From NCBI GenBank assembly GCA_030683195.1, contig JAUXQA010000221.1, positions 1 through 17,027 on the forward strand: a stretch of 17,027 nt of DNA, given 5' to 3'. Every line of letters starts with the position of its first letter. The first letter of the stretch is position 1. The stretch is from Rhodoferax sp. Its GTDB lineage: Bacteria > Pseudomonadota > Gammaproteobacteria > Burkholderiales > Burkholderiaceae_C. The notes under the pieces were generated by a model that was given only the letters and a program-made list of their open reading frames with translations, made no database searches and was not told where the DNA came from. Positions 15,542 through 17,027 of this stretch are shown piece by piece. Made by a program: the position numbers and the translations under genes.

Positions 15542-15546
15542 GTTTT

Positions 15547-15562
15547 TGGCACGTTTGGTGCT
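15547..15562 (+). promoter_or_regulatory. Sigma-54 (-24/-12) promoter of the binding-protein gene
   Basis: TGGCACGTTTGGTGCT matches the sigma-54 consensus TGGCACG-N4-TTGCW closely: GG at 15548-15549 and GC at 15560-15561 are separated by exactly 10 bp, with one change (T to G) in the -12 block. The predicted start site is near 15573, giving a leader of about 27 nt with the AGGAGA ribosome site 5 nt before the ATG at 15600. Confidence 0.82.
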
Positions 15563-15599
15563 ATCTCTTTGTGACAAATTACCACAACAGGAGATAGAC

Positions 15600-16787
15600 A
15601 TGCATCGTCGTACCTTGATCGCGCTCGCCGCAGCAACTCTGGCAACGCCCTTGGCCTTTGCCCAGGGTCAAGATATCAAAATTGCCCACATTTACAGCAA
15701 AACTGGCCCGCTGGAGGCTTATGGCAAGCAAACTGCCGTCGGTTTCCTGATGGGGTTGGACTACGCCACTGGTGGCACCATGACAGTGGCGGGTCGCAAG
15801 ATCGTCGTGATCGAGAAAGACGACCAAGGCAAACCTGACATCGGCAAGAGCCTCTTGGCCGCCGCATACGGCGACGACAAGGTAGATCTGGCTGTCGGCC
15901 CCACTGCATCGCCTGTGGCCCTGGCCATGTTGCCGGTCGCCGAGGAATACAAAAAAATCCTGCTGGTGGAGCCCGCTGTGGCCGACTCCATCACGGGCGA
16001 CAAATGGAATAAATACATCTTTAGAACCGGGCGCAACTCCAGCCAGGATGCTGCGGCCAACGCTGCCGCTCTGGACAAGCCGGGTAACGTGGTGGCCACG
16101 CTGGCCAATGACAACGCCTTTGGCCGCGATGGCGTCAAGGCCAGTCGCGACGCCCTCAAGCACGCCAAGATCGTGCACGAGGAATACCTGCCCGTGGGCA
16201 CCACCGACTTCACGGCTGGCCTGCAGCGCATCATTGACAAGCTCAAAGACCAGCCCGGCAACAAATACATTTCGGTGGGCTGGTCTGGCGCTCCAGCACC
16301 GTTCAGCAAAATTGCTGATCTCGAACTCAAAAAACGCTACGGCATTGAGCTGGCAACGGGTGGCAACATCTTGCCGGCTATGGTGGCTTACAAGCAGTTT
16401 CCCGGCATGGAAGGCGCGCTGTATTACTACTTTGGCATCCCAAAGAACCCGATCAATGACGCCATGGTCAGCCGCCATTACAGCCAGTTCAAGTCGCCAC
16501 CCGACTTCTTCACCGCTGGCGGCTTCTCGGCGGCGATGGCTATCGTGACAGCTTTGAACAAAAGCAAGGGCGACACCTCTGCCAACACCCTGATCAAGAC
16601 CATGGAGGGCATGAGTTTTGACACCCCCAAGGGCAAGATGACTTTCCGCAAGGAAGACCATCAGGCGATGCAAAGCATGTACCACTTCAAGATCAAGGCC
16701 GACCCCGCGTTTGCCTGGGGCGTGCCTGAACTCGTGCGCGAGATCAAGCCTGAGGACATGAATATTCCGATCCGCAACAAACGCTAA
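15600..16787 (+). CDS. ABC transporter substrate-binding protein, type-1 periplasmic fold (LivJ/branched-chain amino acid family)
   Basis: A 395-residue exported protein. The signal peptide (MHRRT, an Ala/Leu core, AFA|QGQ) is likely cut after residue 21. The mature part begins IKIAHIYSKTGPLEAYGKQTAVGFLMGLDYA, the usual opening of Leu/Ile/Val-type binding proteins, and carries VAVGPTASPVALAM-like and NDNAFGRDGVKA segments of the two-lobed type-1 fold. The ligand is not readable; this family also takes up urea, amides and aromatic acids. The ATG at 15600 is chosen because AGGAGA precedes it and a signal peptide follows; an in-frame TTG at 15546 would lie in the promoter. Control by sigma-54 and the upstream activator is inferred from the promoter. 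An ABC ATPase gene follows. Confidence 0.88.
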   Translation: MHRRTLIALAAATLATPLAFAQGQDIKIAHIYSKTGPLEAYGKQTAVGFLMGLDYATGGTMTVAGRKIVVIEKDDQGKPDIGKSLLAAAYGDDKVDLAVGPTASPVALAMLPVAEEYKKILLVEPAVADSITGDKWNKYIFRTGRNSSQDAAANAAALDKPGNVVATLANDNAFGRDGVKASRDALKHAKIVHEEYLPVGTTDFTAGLQRIIDKLKDQPGNKYISVGWSGAPAPFSKIADLELKKRYGIELATGGNILPAMVAYKQFPGMEGALYYYFGIPKNPINDAMVSRHYSQFKSPPDFFTAGGFSAAMAIVTALNKSKGDTSANTLIKTMEGMSFDTPKGKMTFRKEDHQAMQSMYHFKIKADPAFAWGVPELVREIKPEDMNIPIRNKR

Positions 16788-16928
16788 CCAATGAGGTGCT
16801 CGGCTACTGCGCGGACGCCATGCGTCGTTGGGCGGTGCTCGGAATCCTCACGTACAGAAGTACGTTCCGGTTCCTGCGCTCCGTCCGCCTAGCCTGGCGA
16901 CCGCTCGCTACGCCGCTCCCCTCATTGG
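16788..16928. repeat. 141-bp nested palindromic intergenic element
   Basis: The ends are CCAATGAGG (16788-16796) and its exact reverse complement CCTCATTGG (16920-16928). Nested inside are GCGGACG/CGTCCGC (16811-16817 and 16882-16888), a small GACGC-CAT-GCGTC hairpin, and ACGTAC-AGAA-GTACGT (16850-16865) flanked by CGGAA/TTCCG. It begins directly after the TAA of the binding-protein gene and fills nearly the whole gap to the ATPase gene. The central words recall a dispersed repeat of Comamonadaceae genomes; this is from memory. No ORF in it looks real. Confidence 0.65.
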
Positions 16929-16942
16929 GGGGCCAAACAAAA

Positions 16943-17027
16943 ATGCTAGAAACCAAACAACTCACGGTGCGCTTTGGCGGCCATGTGGCGGTGAATGCTG
17001 TCAGCTGCGCTTTCAAACCGGGCACGC
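16943..17027 (+). CDS. ABC transporter ATP-binding protein, N-terminal fragment (LivG-like)
   Basis: The first 28 codons of a gene cut by the window edge. The translation MLETKQLTVRFGGHVAVNAV continues SCAFKPGT and matches the start of LivG/BraF-type ATPases (pattern L-x-V/T-x-x-L-T-x-R-F-G-G-x-x-A-V-x-x-V-S-x-x-x-x-x-G), ending just before the Walker A loop. Such an ATPase would energise import of the ligand captured by the upstream binding protein. The only ribosome-site candidate is the G-run at 16927-16932, about 10 nt before the ATG and overlapping the end of the palindromic element. The gene order binding protein then ATPase, with permeases expected further on, is a common liv arrangement. 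Confidence 0.8.
   Translation, partial: MLETKQLTVRFGGHVAVNAVSCAFKPGT

Noticed and set aside
15546..15599. Upstream TTG start for the binding-protein gene, adding 18 residues
   Set aside because: The TTG falls in the -24 element of the sigma-54 promoter and the extension precedes the signal peptide; the ATG at 15600 has AGGAGA at proper spacing.
15579..16685. Long minus-strand open frame (about 368 codons) opposite the binding-protein gene
   Set aside because: It is fully antisense to a clear periplasmic binding protein, runs through the start region, and shows no family motif.
16811..16912. Small minus-strand open frame within the 141-bp element
   Set aside because: It is an Arg-rich translation of palindromic DNA with no ribosome site; the nucleotide structure explains it better.

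Overview
The window looks like a chromosomal segment of a Betaproteobacterium, most likely from the family Comamonadaceae (Rhodoferax/Polaromonas/Variovorax-like). This rests on gene content (a tctDE/tctCBA tripartite tricarboxylate transport locus, an Hsp15-type S4 protein, many periplasmic binding proteins), high-GC codon use, and intergenic repeats that resemble ones I recall from this family. The genus is an inference. No rRNA, tRNA, CRISPR array, transposase, integrase or phage gene is visible.

Layout. (1) 1-540: the 3' part of a CX5R tyrosine/serine phosphatase gene. (2) 548-5342, minus strand: a tight run of six genes, read in the order methyltransferase, DUF1993 protein, response regulator TctD, sensor kinase TctE, heat-shock S4 protein HslR, small unknown protein. 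tctD/tctE overlap by ATGA and tctE/hslR overlap by 19 bp. (3) 5508-8718, plus strand: tctC-tctB-tctA, a solute-binding protein and two membrane subunits for a citrate-like carboxylate. The divergent TctDE pair is the obvious candidate regulator. The tctC-tctB gap holds hairpins and a repeat-like block. (4) 8729-13796, minus strand: a two-gene signalling unit, a REC-HD-GYP c-di-GMP phosphodiesterase followed by a 1309-residue hybrid histidine kinase (two TM segments, PAS-GAF-PAS-PAS-HK-REC-Hpt). (5) 13947-17027, plus strand: a PAS-AAA+-Fis sigma-54 activator, an AT-rich control region, a type-1 periplasmic binding protein of the Leu/Ile/Val family, and the start of an ABC ATPase.

The most interesting part is the control region 15435-15562. 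A perfect 41-bp palindrome contains the stop codon of the sigma-54 activator. After it come an AT-rich inverted repeat, an exact match to the IHF consensus, and a near-perfect -24/-12 sigma-54 promoter 38 bp before the binding-protein ATG. This is the textbook order enhancer - bending site - sigma-54 promoter, next to its probable activator. I read it as a self-contained inducible uptake module whose ligand is unknown. A 141-bp nested palindromic element then separates the binding-protein gene from the ATPase gene and may set unequal expression of the two.
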